Source: an uncultured Solirubrobacteraceae bacterium (GTDB taxonomy: Bacteria; Actinomycetota; Thermoleophilia; Solirubrobacterales; Solirubrobacteraceae). Taken from it: a DNA stretch of 64,000 nt. The notes under the pieces are model-generated. The model was not told where the DNA came from and did not search any database. It saw nothing but the letters and a program-made list of their open reading frames with translations. Both the position numbers and the translations under genes were made by a program. This document shows, piece by piece, positions 50,181-58,219 of this stretch. Location of the stretch: assembly GCA_902806175.1 (NCBI GenBank), contig CADCVQ010000009.1:1-64000 (forward strand), read 5' to 3'. How positions within the stretch are numbered: the first letter of the stretch is position 1; every line of letters begins with the position of its first letter.

Positions 50181-51244
50181 GCGAGGATCTCCTCGACCTG
50201 CGCGGCGCGGTGGGCGTAGGTGTGCTTGGCCAGCACGCGGGTGCGGGCGGCCGCCCCGATCGCGGCGGCGCGCTCGCGATCGAGCCCCTCGAGCAGCTCG
50301 GCGACATGGGCGCCGTCGCAGGCGACGAGCACCTCGCGACCGGGCTCGAGCACCTCGTCGATGCCCTCCCACTCGTCGGTGATCAGGCAGGCGCCTGCGC
50401 CCGCCGCCTCGAACACGCGCGTCGCCGGCGAGAAGCCGTTTGAGGCCATGCTCTCGCGGCTGATGTTCAGCACGGTCAGCGCCGAGCAGTTCAGCGCGTT
50501 GTGGTCGCGCGTGGAGACGTGGCCGAGGTAGCGCACGCCGCCCGCCGTGCGCTGCACGCGGTCCTCCCAGCCGCTGCCGCCCAGCAGGTACGCCCGCTGC
50601 GGCGCGACCGCCGCTGCGCCGAAGAAGAAGTTCTCGACGCGCGCCTCGCGGTCGGGCAGGCGGTTGCCGAGGAAGGCGAGGTCCGAGCGCAGCTCCGGGC
50701 GCGGCTTGACGGGGTGGTGCGTCGTCGGATCCAGCGCGTTGGGAACCGGGATGCAGTCGCGCGCGCCGAGCGCGCGGTAGCGGCGCACGACCGGCTCGCC
50801 GCCGCCGTAGGTCAGGACGAGGTCGAAGTCGGCGATCCGTGCGCGCAGCGGGTCGTCGGGATCGGCCTCCATGCGCGCGAGGGTGGCCGGCGCGTCGACG
50901 TCCAAGTGGATCGTGACCGGGGCGCCGAGGTCGAGCAGCGCCTGCTCGAGCAGCTCGTCGAAGACGCCGACGCCGCTGCACTTCACGACGACGTCGGGGC
51001 GGCGCCGGCGAGCGGTCTCGACGGCGTCGAGCACCTGCTCCTCACTGTCGGCGGGATAGATCGTCACGCGCGCGTACTCGGGATCGTCGATATCGCGGTG
51101 CTCCTGGCGGCCGTAGGCGATCGGCTCGTAGAAGTCGATCTCGTGGCCGCGCTCGTGCAGGCAGCGCAGCAGGCCGCGGTAGTACGTGCAGGCGCCGTTC
51201 CAGTACGCCGAGACGAGACTCGATCCGAAGAACGCGAACCTCAT
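50177..51244 (-). CDS. Glycosyltransferase, CgeB-like
   Basis: This is exactly as long (355 residues) as its downstream neighbour and similar in plan: MRFAFFGSSLVSAYWNGACT at the N-terminus, GGGEPVVRRYRALGARDCIP in the middle and RVFEAAGAGACLITDEWEGI near the end. It is a likely paralogue by tandem duplication followed by divergence, giving a second sugar-transfer step. ATGA overlaps both neighbours. Confidence 0.85.
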   Translation of the reverse strand: MRFAFFGSSLVSAYWNGACTYYRGLLRCLHERGHEIDFYEPIAYGRQEHRDIDDPEYARVTIYPADSEEQVLDAVETARRRRPDVVVKCSGVGVFDELLEQALLDLGAPVTIHLDVDAPATLARMEADPDDPLRARIADFDLVLTYGGGEPVVRRYRALGARDCIPVPNALDPTTHHPVKPRPELRSDLAFLGNRLPDREARVENFFFGAAAVAPQRAYLLGGSGWEDRVQRTAGGVRYLGHVSTRDHNALNCSALTVLNISRESMASNGFSPATRVFEAAGAGACLITDEWEGIDEVLEPGREVLVACDGAHVAELLEGLDRERAAAIGAAARTRVLAKHTYAHRAAQVEEILA

Positions 51245-52374
51245 GCGACGGCCCCGCCGGTGGTGGCGACTGCAAGCCCCAGCGAGCCGCAGATCGCCAG
51301 CAGCTCGTCGACGCGGTGCGCGCACGTGTGGCGCGCCCGGATCGTCTCCAGGCCGCTGGCGCGCAGCGACGCGGCGAGGTCGCGATCGTGCAGGATCGCG
51401 CGCAGCTGCTGGCGCATCTGCGTACCGTCGCGCGCGACGAGGAAGTCGCGGCCGGGACGGAACAGCCCTTCGGCGTCCTCCCACGGCGCGCTGACGAGCG
51501 GGATCCCGCAGGCCAGCGCCTCGAACGGGCGGATCGTCGGGATCCCCGGCAGCTTCGCGACGTACGGGCGGCGCGGGACGTGGACCGTCACGCGGTGGCG
51601 CGCGAAGACCTCGGGCGCGCGGTGGTTGGCCAGCCAGCCGCGGTAGCGCAGGCCGGCCAGGGCGATCGACCAGCGCGCGCGGCGCGGGTAGCGCACGCCG
51701 TGGATCGTCCCGCGCAGGCGCAGGCGGCGGGCGGGAGCGAGCAGGAACTCGCGCAGCTCGCCGCCGCGCTCGTCGTCGCCCCAGTTGCCGATCCAGACGA
51801 GGTCGCGCCGGTCGGCGCCGGCGGCGGGCGCCAGCGGCCGGAAGACGCGCGTGTCGGCGGCCTCGTGCCAGGTCCAGGCGCGCTGCGTCCAGCCCTGCTC
51901 GAGGTAGATCGAGCGGATCACCTCGCCGAACGCGAGCACGCCGTCGTAGTGGCGCAGGTCATAGCGCGCCATCTGCTGCGGGACGCTCGCCGCACGGTGG
52001 TGGGTGTCGTGGAAGAGCAGCGCAAACCGTGCGCCGGCGGCGCGGCAGGCGCCGATCCGCGCGACGAGCGCAGGCTCGCTCCACTCGTGCACGATGACGA
52101 GGTCGCAGCCGTCGAGCGCCGCGTCGACGTCGAACGAGGCGCGATCGTAGGTGCGCATGACACCCTCGATCCAGGGAAACGCGGCGTGCACCTCGTCGAT
52201 TGCGGCGCTGCCGCCGTCGCGCAGCAGGTTGCGGCGACTCCAGCCGTCCTGCGGCTCGTATGCCGTCACCTCGTGGCCGCGGTCCAGCAGCTCGGCGACG
52301 ATGCCGCGCAGGAAGTGCGCGTTGCCGTGGTTCCAGTCCGACAGCAGCGAGTGACAGAAGATCGCGATCCTCAT
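51241..52374 (-). CDS. Glycosyltransferase, CgeB-like
   Basis: This is a 377-residue third member of the series. The N-terminus reads MRIAIFCHSLLSDWNHGNAH. A DLVWIGNWGDDER segment marks the start of the C-terminal Rossmann domain, and IRPFEALACGIPLVSAPWED forms the donor-binding region. Several His residues (LLFHDTHHRA) lie in the central cleft. ATGA overlaps both neighbours. Probable third glycosyl transfer step. Confidence 0.85.
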   Translation of the reverse strand: MRIAIFCHSLLSDWNHGNAHFLRGIVAELLDRGHEVTAYEPQDGWSRRNLLRDGGSAAIDEVHAAFPWIEGVMRTYDRASFDVDAALDGCDLVIVHEWSEPALVARIGACRAAGARFALLFHDTHHRAASVPQQMARYDLRHYDGVLAFGEVIRSIYLEQGWTQRAWTWHEAADTRVFRPLAPAAGADRRDLVWIGNWGDDERGGELREFLLAPARRLRLRGTIHGVRYPRRARWSIALAGLRYRGWLANHRAPEVFARHRVTVHVPRRPYVAKLPGIPTIRPFEALACGIPLVSAPWEDAEGLFRPGRDFLVARDGTQMRQQLRAILHDRDLAASLRASGLETIRARHTCAHRVDELLAICGSLGLAVATTGGAVA

Positions 52375-53408
52375 GCCGTCACCCGGCGCCGCGCGCAGAG
52401 GCGCTCGTAGAGCTCGCGATAGGCGCCGGCGGTCGTGCCCACATCGCGCGCCTGGGCGCGCACCCGTGCCGCCCGCGCCAGCTTGCTGCGCAGCGGATCG
52501 TCGTCGACGAGCCCCTGCAGCGCGGCGTGCAGCGCGGCGCTGTCGCCCGGCTTGACGAACACGGCAGCTCCGTCCCACTGCTCGCGCAGCGAGTCGATGT
52601 CGCCGAGCACGAGCGCGCCGCCGCCGAGCGCCGCCTCGAGCACGACGAGACCGAACGGCTCGTAGCGGGTGGGGTGGGCGAAGATCGCGGCGCGTCCCAT
52701 CCGTGCGCGCAGCGCGACGCGCTGCAGGTGGCCGAGCAGCCGGACGTACCGCGCCTCGCGCCCGCCGGCCGCGCCCGCGACCTCGACGGGCCACGGCAGG
52801 CCCTGCGCCGCGGCGTCGAGCGTGTCAAGTCCCTTCGCCTCGTCCCACAGCCGCCCGGCGGCGAGCACGAGGCGTTCGCGCGTCGCGAGGGCGAGCGGGT
52901 GCGCAGAGACCCCGTTGGGGATCACGCGGCAGCGCTGCGTGAGGTCGTAATGGCGGCGCAGCGCGCTGCGCATCGCCGCGGTGGGGGTGACGATCGCGTC
53001 GGCGCCGCGCAGCCCGGTCGCGACCGCGTCGCGGTAGCGCGCCCAGGCCGCGCCGCCCGGCGCGCCGCGCACCGCCTCGTGCCAGGACAGCACGCACGAG
53101 TGCGCGACGGTGACGACCGGCACGTTCCAGTCCAGCGCCGCGTGGGCGTAGCCGTTGAGGTGCACGACGTCGGCGCCCACGGCACGAGCCTGCTCGCGCA
53201 GCCACTCGCCCGACGCCCGCACGTCGTCCCACGGGTCGTCCTGCCACTCCAGGCGGCAGTCCAGCCAGCGACCGCCCGGCTCGAGCGGCGGCTGCGGGCC
53301 GAGCGTGGCGAGCGTGACGTCGACGCCGGCCGTCGCCAGCTCGGCGCGCAGCTCGCTGGCGTACGTCCATACGCCACCGACGGCGTCGGTGCTCATCAGG
53401 ACCCTCAT
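52371..53408 (-). CDS. Glycosyltransferase family 4
   Basis: This 345-residue enzyme has the GT4 opening MSTDAVGGVWTYASELRAEL (Gly-Gly-x-x), then VVTVAHSC, VIPNGVS, and AHPTRYEPFGLVVLEAAL, which is the EX7E-type donor motif. It belongs to the retaining GT-B group that uses nucleotide sugars. It is distinct in sequence from the three CgeB-like enzymes, so it adds a different linkage. Coupled (ATGA) to the oxidoreductase upstream and the glycosyltransferase downstream. Confidence 0.9.
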   Translation of the reverse strand: MRVLMSTDAVGGVWTYASELRAELATAGVDVTLATLGPQPPLEPGGRWLDCRLEWQDDPWDDVRASGEWLREQARAVGADVVHLNGYAHAALDWNVPVVTVAHSCVLSWHEAVRGAPGGAAWARYRDAVATGLRGADAIVTPTAAMRSALRRHYDLTQRCRVIPNGVSAHPLALATRERLVLAAGRLWDEAKGLDTLDAAAQGLPWPVEVAGAAGGREARYVRLLGHLQRVALRARMGRAAIFAHPTRYEPFGLVVLEAALGGGALVLGDIDSLREQWDGAAVFVKPGDSAALHAALQGLVDDDPLRSKLARAARVRAQARDVGTTAGAYRELYERLCARRRVTA

Positions 53409-54406
53409 CGGCCGAGCATCCCGTCGACCACGGCGGCGACGTCGATCAGCCGCCGCACCTCCGGATCGAAGCGCTCGCCGGCGCGCAGGCGCCGCGCCCA
53501 GTCGACGGCGGCGCGCCCGCCCCAGTCGTCGGGCGGCGAGACGATCGCGTGCGCGCTGGTACCGCGCCGCAGCTGCACGCCGAAGTCATAGAACGAGCCG
53601 CCCGTGTTCTGCAGGCTGACCGCGCCGTCGCGCCCGCGGAACGTCGCCTCCAGGACGCAGTCGCGCCCCTCGTGGGAGAACCAGGAGCAGGCCAGCCGGG
53701 CGACCGTGCCGCCGGCCAGGTCGATCGTCGCGAGGCAGAGGTCCTCTGCGACGCCGGCGCCGGCGGGCGCCCCGGCCCGCCAGCGCCGCGCGTCGACCCC
53801 TGTGACGACAGGGAAGTCGAGCACCCAGAGCAGCAGATCGGCGAGGTGGATCCCGAGGTCGACGGCGCAGCCGCCGCCCGACAGAGCGGGATCGAGGAAC
53901 CATGGCTTGTCCGGTCCGTAGGCGTTGTGGAAGACGAGGTCGACCGCGTGCACCGGGCCGATCGCGCCCGCCCGGACGCGTTCGCGCAGCGCGAGCGCCG
54001 CGGCCGTGTGGCGATAGGACATGTCGACGCCGAGCAGCAGCCCGGAGCGCTGCGCGGCCGCGACGACGGCGCTCGTCTCGGCTGCGGTGCGGCCCAGCGG
54101 CTTCTGGCAGAACACCGCGACGCCGTGCTCCAGCGCGCGGATCGCCTGCCCGGCGTGCAGCGCGCTGGGCGTGGCGATGACGATCCCGTCGAGGTCGGCC
54201 GCGAGCAGCTCGTCGAGGTCCGCCCTGTGCAGCGCCGCGCCCGGCGCCGTGCGCGCGGCCGCCGCGAGGCAGTCGCCGTCGGGATCTGCGAGCGCCGCCA
54301 CGTCGGCGACCCCGCTGGCCGCGATCGCCTCCATGCGCAGGCGCCCGATCCAACCCGTGCCGAGAAACCCGAGGCGCGGCACGGCGGGGGCGGTGACGGC
54401 GCTCAT
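53405..54406 (-). CDS. Gfo/Idh/MocA-family sugar oxidoreductase
   Basis: This is 333 residues with an N-terminal NAD(P) Rossmann domain (RLGFLGTGWIGRLRM) and the conserved catalytic EKP-like motif reading CQKPLGRT. The C-terminal beta-sheet domain has GGGCAVDLGIHLADLLLW, which carries the His that contacts substrate. Glu is replaced by Gln in the EKP motif, a known minor variant. It is predicted to oxidise or reduce a sugar, sugar nucleotide or inositol intermediate for the glycan. ATGA overlap on both sides. Confidence 0.88.
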   Translation of the reverse strand: MSAVTAPAVPRLGFLGTGWIGRLRMEAIAASGVADVAALADPDGDCLAAAARTAPGAALHRADLDELLAADLDGIVIATPSALHAGQAIRALEHGVAVFCQKPLGRTAAETSAVVAAAQRSGLLLGVDMSYRHTAAALALRERVRAGAIGPVHAVDLVFHNAYGPDKPWFLDPALSGGGCAVDLGIHLADLLLWVLDFPVVTGVDARRWRAGAPAGAGVAEDLCLATIDLAGGTVARLACSWFSHEGRDCVLEATFRGRDGAVSLQNTGGSFYDFGVQLRRGTSAHAIVSPPDDWGGRAAVDWARRLRAGERFDPEVRRLIDVAAVVDGMLGR

Positions 54407-55353
54407 GGTCGCACCAGCGCCTTCAGAAAGCCCTCGGGCCGCTCGATCGCCGCGGCGAACGCATCGCCGATCCGCGCGAGCCCGAACTCGTGCGTGTAGA
54501 GCGGCTGCGGGTCCAGCAGACCTGCGGCGATCGCGTCGGCGGCTTCGCGCACGCCGCGCACGTAGGTGACCTGCTCGCGCTCGTGGGCGTTGACGACGTC
54601 GATCCCGCGCCAGTTCCACAGGCCCATGTCGACCGTGCGCGGGCCGTCCTGGTGATAGCCGGCGATGACGAGCCGCCCGCGCACGCGCACGAGCCGCGCG
54701 GCGAGGTCAAGCGGGCCCTGATGGCCGGTGACCTCGAGTACGCGGTCGCACAGCATGCCGCCTGTGAGCTCCTCGACCGCACCGACGACGTCCTCGTCGT
54801 CGGTGCTGAACGTGTGCTCGGCGCCCATCTCGCGCGCGACCCGCAGCGCGTACGGGCGCCGTGCGATCGCGATCACCCGGGCACCCGCGCGGGCGGCGAT
54901 CTGCACGAGCAGCGCGCCGAGAAACCCGACGCCGACGATCGCGACCGTCTGGCCGGCTTCGAACTCGCAGCGGCGCGCGACGTTCATCGCGCAGCCGAGC
55001 GCCTCGCCGGGAAACGGCTGCCCGTCGAGCTCGGCGGGCAGCGTCACGACGGCATCGGCCGCGGCGACGTCGAACTCGGCGTCCGACGCGAAGCAGATCG
55101 CCGCGACGCGCGCGCCCGGCGCGGGCCCACGCACGTCCGCGCCGACGTCGACGACGCGGCCCCACCCCTCATGACCGGGAGCGCCGGGCGCGCGCGGATA
55201 CTCAAACCACGGCCGTCCCTCCCAGACCGGCAGATCCGAGCCGCACACGCCGCAGCCCTCGATCGCCACGAGCACCTCGCCGGGACCCGGTTCAGGCGTC
55301 GGCACCTCGCTGATCTCGGCCGCGCCAGGGCCCGTGATGACGGCGGCGCGCAT
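54403..55353 (-). CDS. Zinc-type alcohol dehydrogenase-like (MDR) protein
   Basis: This 316-residue medium-chain dehydrogenase has catalytic zinc ligands in GCGVCGSDLP and GHEGWGRV and a Rossmann domain AIVGVGFLGALLVQ. The cluster of four Cys that binds the structural zinc in many MDRs is absent, and the protein is slightly short. It may set the oxidation state of a sugar or polyol used by the operon. The ATG at 55353 sits in the proximal copy of a 45-bp tandem duplication; the stop overlaps the next ATG. Confidence 0.85.
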   Translation of the reverse strand: MRAAVITGPGAAEISEVPTPEPGPGEVLVAIEGCGVCGSDLPVWEGRPWFEYPRAPGAPGHEGWGRVVDVGADVRGPAPGARVAAICFASDAEFDVAAADAVVTLPAELDGQPFPGEALGCAMNVARRCEFEAGQTVAIVGVGFLGALLVQIAARAGARVIAIARRPYALRVAREMGAEHTFSTDDEDVVGAVEELTGGMLCDRVLEVTGHQGPLDLAARLVRVRGRLVIAGYHQDGPRTVDMGLWNWRGIDVVNAHEREQVTYVRGVREAADAIAAGLLDPQPLYTHEFGLARIGDAFAAAIERPEGFLKALVRP

Positions 55354-55430
55354 CTAGGCAGCCGCCACGGCTTCGTCACGTGCGCCGGCGGCGCGCATCT
55401 AGACAGCCGCCACGGCTTCGTCGCGTGCGG
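55341..55430 (-). repeat. 45-bp tandem duplication across a gene junction
   Basis: Copies 55341-55385 and 55386-55430 differ at three positions. Each contains the end of the epimerase (codons for ARDEAVAA) and the start of the dehydrogenase (ATGCGCGCCGCC) around a TAGATG junction. One copy is an extra stop-start junction with a 14-codon mini-frame between the two genes. Confidence 0.92.
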
Positions 55431-56439
55431 CCGCCAGCCACGCGGCCAGCGAGCGTACGCCGTCGCGCGGCGCGACGCGGGCGCGCCAGCCGGTGGCCGC
55501 CGTGAACGCCGCGCAGTCAGAGACGTAGTAGCGCTGGTCGCCCTGGCGCCAAGCCGCGTAGTCGACGCCCGGCTCGCGGCCCTGCGTCTGGGCGATGAGC
55601 TCCAGCAGCTCGCGCAGGCTGACCGTGTTGCGCGCGCCGCCGCCGATGTTGAACGCACGTCCCGCGAGCCGCTGCGCATCCTGCTCGGCGCGCAGGAACG
55701 CATCGACGAGGTCGTCGACGTAGAGCACGTCGCGGACCTGCTTGCCGTCGCCGTAGATCGTGATCGGCCGGCGCTCGAGCGCGCGGATGAGGAAGTGCGC
55801 GACCCAGCCCTGGTCCTCCGTGCCGAACTGGTGCGGGCCGTAGATGCAGCTCATCCGGAAGACGACCGTCGGCACGCCGTAGGAACGGGCGTAGTCGACG
55901 ACGTACTGATCGGCGGCGCCCTTCGAGCAGCCGTACGGGGTGCAGAACGCCAGCGGCCGCGACTCGCCGATCCCGCTTGCCAGGATCGGCGCGTCGAGCG
56001 GCTCGTAGCGCGTCGGCTGCTCGGCGAGCTCCACGTCGCCGAGTCCGCCGTACACCTTGTTCGTCGAGGTGAAGAGCACCGGTGGCGGACTCGTCCGCGC
56101 GCGCGCCGCCTCGAGCACGTTGATCGTGCCGTGCAGGTTGACGTCGACGTCCTCGACGGGCTCGTCGAGGCTCGTCGTGACCGCGACCTGCGCCGCGAGG
56201 TGAAAGACCCGGTCGCAGGCGTCGACCGCGCGCGCCACGGCGCTCGCGTCGCGCACGTCGGCGAGCTCGACGTCGACCGCCCGCCCGTGCCGGCGCGTGA
56301 GCCACGCGAGGTTCTCCTCGACGCCGGCGCGCGAGAGGTTGTCGAAGACGATCACGCGCTCGCCGTCGCGCAGGATGCGGTCGGCGAGGTTCGTCCCGAC
56401 GAAGCCGGCGCCGCCGGTGATCAGCGTGCGGCGCCTCAT
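55399..56439 (-). CDS. Sugar-nucleotide epimerase, CDP-paratose 2-epimerase-like
   Basis: This 346-residue extended SDR has TGGAGFVGTNLADR and HLAAQVAVTTSLDEP. It also has the long, specific PYGCSKGAADQYV block with the catalytic Tyr and Lys and FRMSCIYGPHQFGTEDQGWV, both characteristic of CDP-paratose 2-epimerases (tyvelose pathway) and close relatives. Substrate identity from sequence alone is tentative. The gene is followed by the junction duplication and preceded by an ATGA overlap with a second epimerase. Confidence 0.88.
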   Translation of the reverse strand: MRRRTLITGGAGFVGTNLADRILRDGERVIVFDNLSRAGVEENLAWLTRRHGRAVDVELADVRDASAVARAVDACDRVFHLAAQVAVTTSLDEPVEDVDVNLHGTINVLEAARARTSPPPVLFTSTNKVYGGLGDVELAEQPTRYEPLDAPILASGIGESRPLAFCTPYGCSKGAADQYVVDYARSYGVPTVVFRMSCIYGPHQFGTEDQGWVAHFLIRALERRPITIYGDGKQVRDVLYVDDLVDAFLRAEQDAQRLAGRAFNIGGGARNTVSLRELLELIAQTQGREPGVDYAAWRQGDQRYYVSDCAAFTAATGWRARVAPRDGVRSLAAWLAAARDEAVAAV

Positions 56440-57557
56440 ACCGTGAGCCCCCGCGAGGCGAGCTCGGCAGCGGCGTCGTCGACACGGTCGGTCGCGACCT
56501 GGTGCGCGAGCCACTCGGCGAGCTCGCCCATCCCGTCGGCGCGCGCGACCTGCGGCACGTAGCCGAGCGTCCGCTCGGCGCGGCTGATGTCGGCGAAGCA
56601 GTGCCGGATGTCGCCGACGCGGTACTTGCCGGTGACCTGCGCGGCGACATCCTCGCGACCCATCACACGCGCGAGTTCGTCGGCGATCTGCAGCACCGAG
56701 ACGCTCTCGCCGGAGCCGACGTTGAGGATCCGCCCGTCCTCATCGGGGCGCTCGAGCGCCAGCCGCACCGCGCGCGCGACGTCGTAGACGCTGACGAAGT
56801 CGCGCCGCTGGCGGCCGTCCTCGTAGATGAGCGGCGCGCGCCCGTTCAGCAGCCGGCCGGCGAAGATCGCGAGGACGCCCGTGTACGGGTTCGACAGCGC
56901 CTGGCGCGGCCCGTAGACGTTGAAGAAGCGCAGCGCCGTGACCGGCGTGTGGTAGGCCGAGCCGAACAGCAGGCTCATGCGCTCCTGGTCGTACTTGCCC
57001 AGCGCGTAGATCGACGACAGCGCGGGCGGCTTGTCCTCGGGCGTCGGCAGGGGCGCGAGCCGCTGGCCGTTCTCGCCGACCGGCTCCCACGCGCCTTGCC
57101 TGAGCTGCTCGCGGGAGCGCTCGACGACATCGGTGACGCGCCTGCCGGCGGCGCCCGCGTACAGCCCCTCGCCGTAGATGCTCATGCTCGACGCGACGAC
57201 GAGCTGCGCCACCGGGTGGTCGAGCAACGCCTGCAGCAGCACGCCGGTCCCCAGCCCGTTGACGCTCGTGTAGTCGGCGATCTCGTACATGCTCTGGCCG
57301 ACGCCGACGCGCGCGGCGAGGTGCACGACGGCGTCGACGCCCTCCAGCGCGGCGCGCACGCAGTCGGCGTCGCGAACGTCGCCGACGACGAGCTCCACGT
57401 CGGGATCGAGGTACGCGGGCCGCTCGCCGCGGTTCTCGTGGACCTGCGGCGTGAGGTTGTCGAGCGCGCGCACCCGCCAGCCGTGTGCGAGGAGCTCGTC
57501 AGCAAGGTGCGAGCCGATGAAGCCGGCGCCACCGGTGATGAGGATTCTGCTGCTCAC
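56436..57557 (-). CDS. UDP-glucose 4-epimerase-like sugar-nucleotide epimerase
   Basis: This 373-residue extended SDR is the first gene of the glycan operon. It shows TGGAGFIGSHLADEL (8-22), VVHLAARVGVGQSMYEI and YALGKYDQERM, which carries the YxxxK pair. ALRFFNVYGPRQALSNPYTG is followed by GDIRHCFAD, as in UDP-hexose and UDP-glucuronate epimerases. An insertion of about 25 residues precedes the catalytic Tyr. GTG 57557 is preceded by AGGAAAGG. No strong -10 was found in the 167-base divergent region upstream. Confidence 0.88.
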   Translation of the reverse strand: MSSRILITGGAGFIGSHLADELLAHGWRVRALDNLTPQVHENRGERPAYLDPDVELVVGDVRDADCVRAALEGVDAVVHLAARVGVGQSMYEIADYTSVNGLGTGVLLQALLDHPVAQLVVASSMSIYGEGLYAGAAGRRVTDVVERSREQLRQGAWEPVGENGQRLAPLPTPEDKPPALSSIYALGKYDQERMSLLFGSAYHTPVTALRFFNVYGPRQALSNPYTGVLAIFAGRLLNGRAPLIYEDGRQRRDFVSVYDVARAVRLALERPDEDGRILNVGSGESVSVLQIADELARVMGREDVAAQVTGKYRVGDIRHCFADISRAERTLGYVPQVARADGMGELAEWLAHQVATDRVDDAAAELASRGLTV

Positions 57558-57724
57558 GGGACCTTTCCTGCAGCGTTGGGGACGTTGCGCCCCCTCCCAT
57601 ACCCAGCCTTCGCAGGATCAACCCACGTTCTATGTCAATGTCATCAACCCGACATCCGGCGGATAGGGCGATGCGACACGGGTAACTCCAGCCGGAGCCC
57701 CTGCATCCGACCGAGGAGCCTCAC

Positions 57725-57952
57725 ATGAGCACCGAGACCGGCGAAGTCACCGGCACGAAGGACAAGGACTACAACATCATCTGGTTCACGGAGCAGTGCC
57801 TGAACAACGCGCTGCGCCTGGAGACCTACATCCAGGACGCCGAGCGCGACGGTGACAGCGACCTTGCAACGTTCTTCCGCAAGGCGCAGGCCGACAGCCG
57901 CAAGGGCGCCGAGTCGGGCAAGCGGATGCTCGCCGAGCGGCTCTCCGCCTAG
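57725..57952 (+). CDS. Small helical hypothetical protein, 75 aa
   Basis: A GAGGAG site precedes ATG 57725. The product is soluble and helical, with YNIIWFTEQCLNNALRLETY and FFRKAQADSRKGAESGKRM blocks that look conserved rather than random. No family name is recalled. Followed after six bases by an acidic 69-residue gene. Divergent from the glycan operon. Confidence 0.7.
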   Translation: MSTETGEVTGTKDKDYNIIWFTEQCLNNALRLETYIQDAERDGDSDLATFFRKAQADSRKGAESGKRMLAERLSA

Positions 57953-57958
57953 CGCGGG

Positions 57959-58168
57959 ATGGACGACGAGGAGGACAAGGCCCCGCCGCACGACAGCGAC
58001 GCCAGCGAGCCGCTCGGGCCGATGACGCCCGACGACGAAACCCCGGCGGGGGACACGCCCGAGGCGCACGACGAGATCTCGCCGCACGACCTGCCGCCCG
58101 GCCACCCGGGCCGCGAGGAGGCCGAGCGCCAGGCCGGCTCGGGTGGGACGACGCGAGGCAACGTGTGA
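57959..58168 (+). CDS. Small acidic disordered protein, 69 aa
   Basis: This product is rich in Asp, Glu, Pro and His, without hydrophobic segments. It begins MDDEEDKAPPHDSD and ends RQAGSGGTTRGNV. It is likely disordered. The start follows the preceding stop by six bases, so it is probably co-transcribed. Function unknown. Confidence 0.55.
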   Translation: MDDEEDKAPPHDSDASEPLGPMTPDDETPAGDTPEAHDEISPHDLPPGHPGREEAERQAGSGGTTRGNV

Positions 58169-58219
58169 TCACGAGGTGACCGGCGCGCCGCCGTCGCGGC
58201 GCGCTGGCAGACTGCGCGC

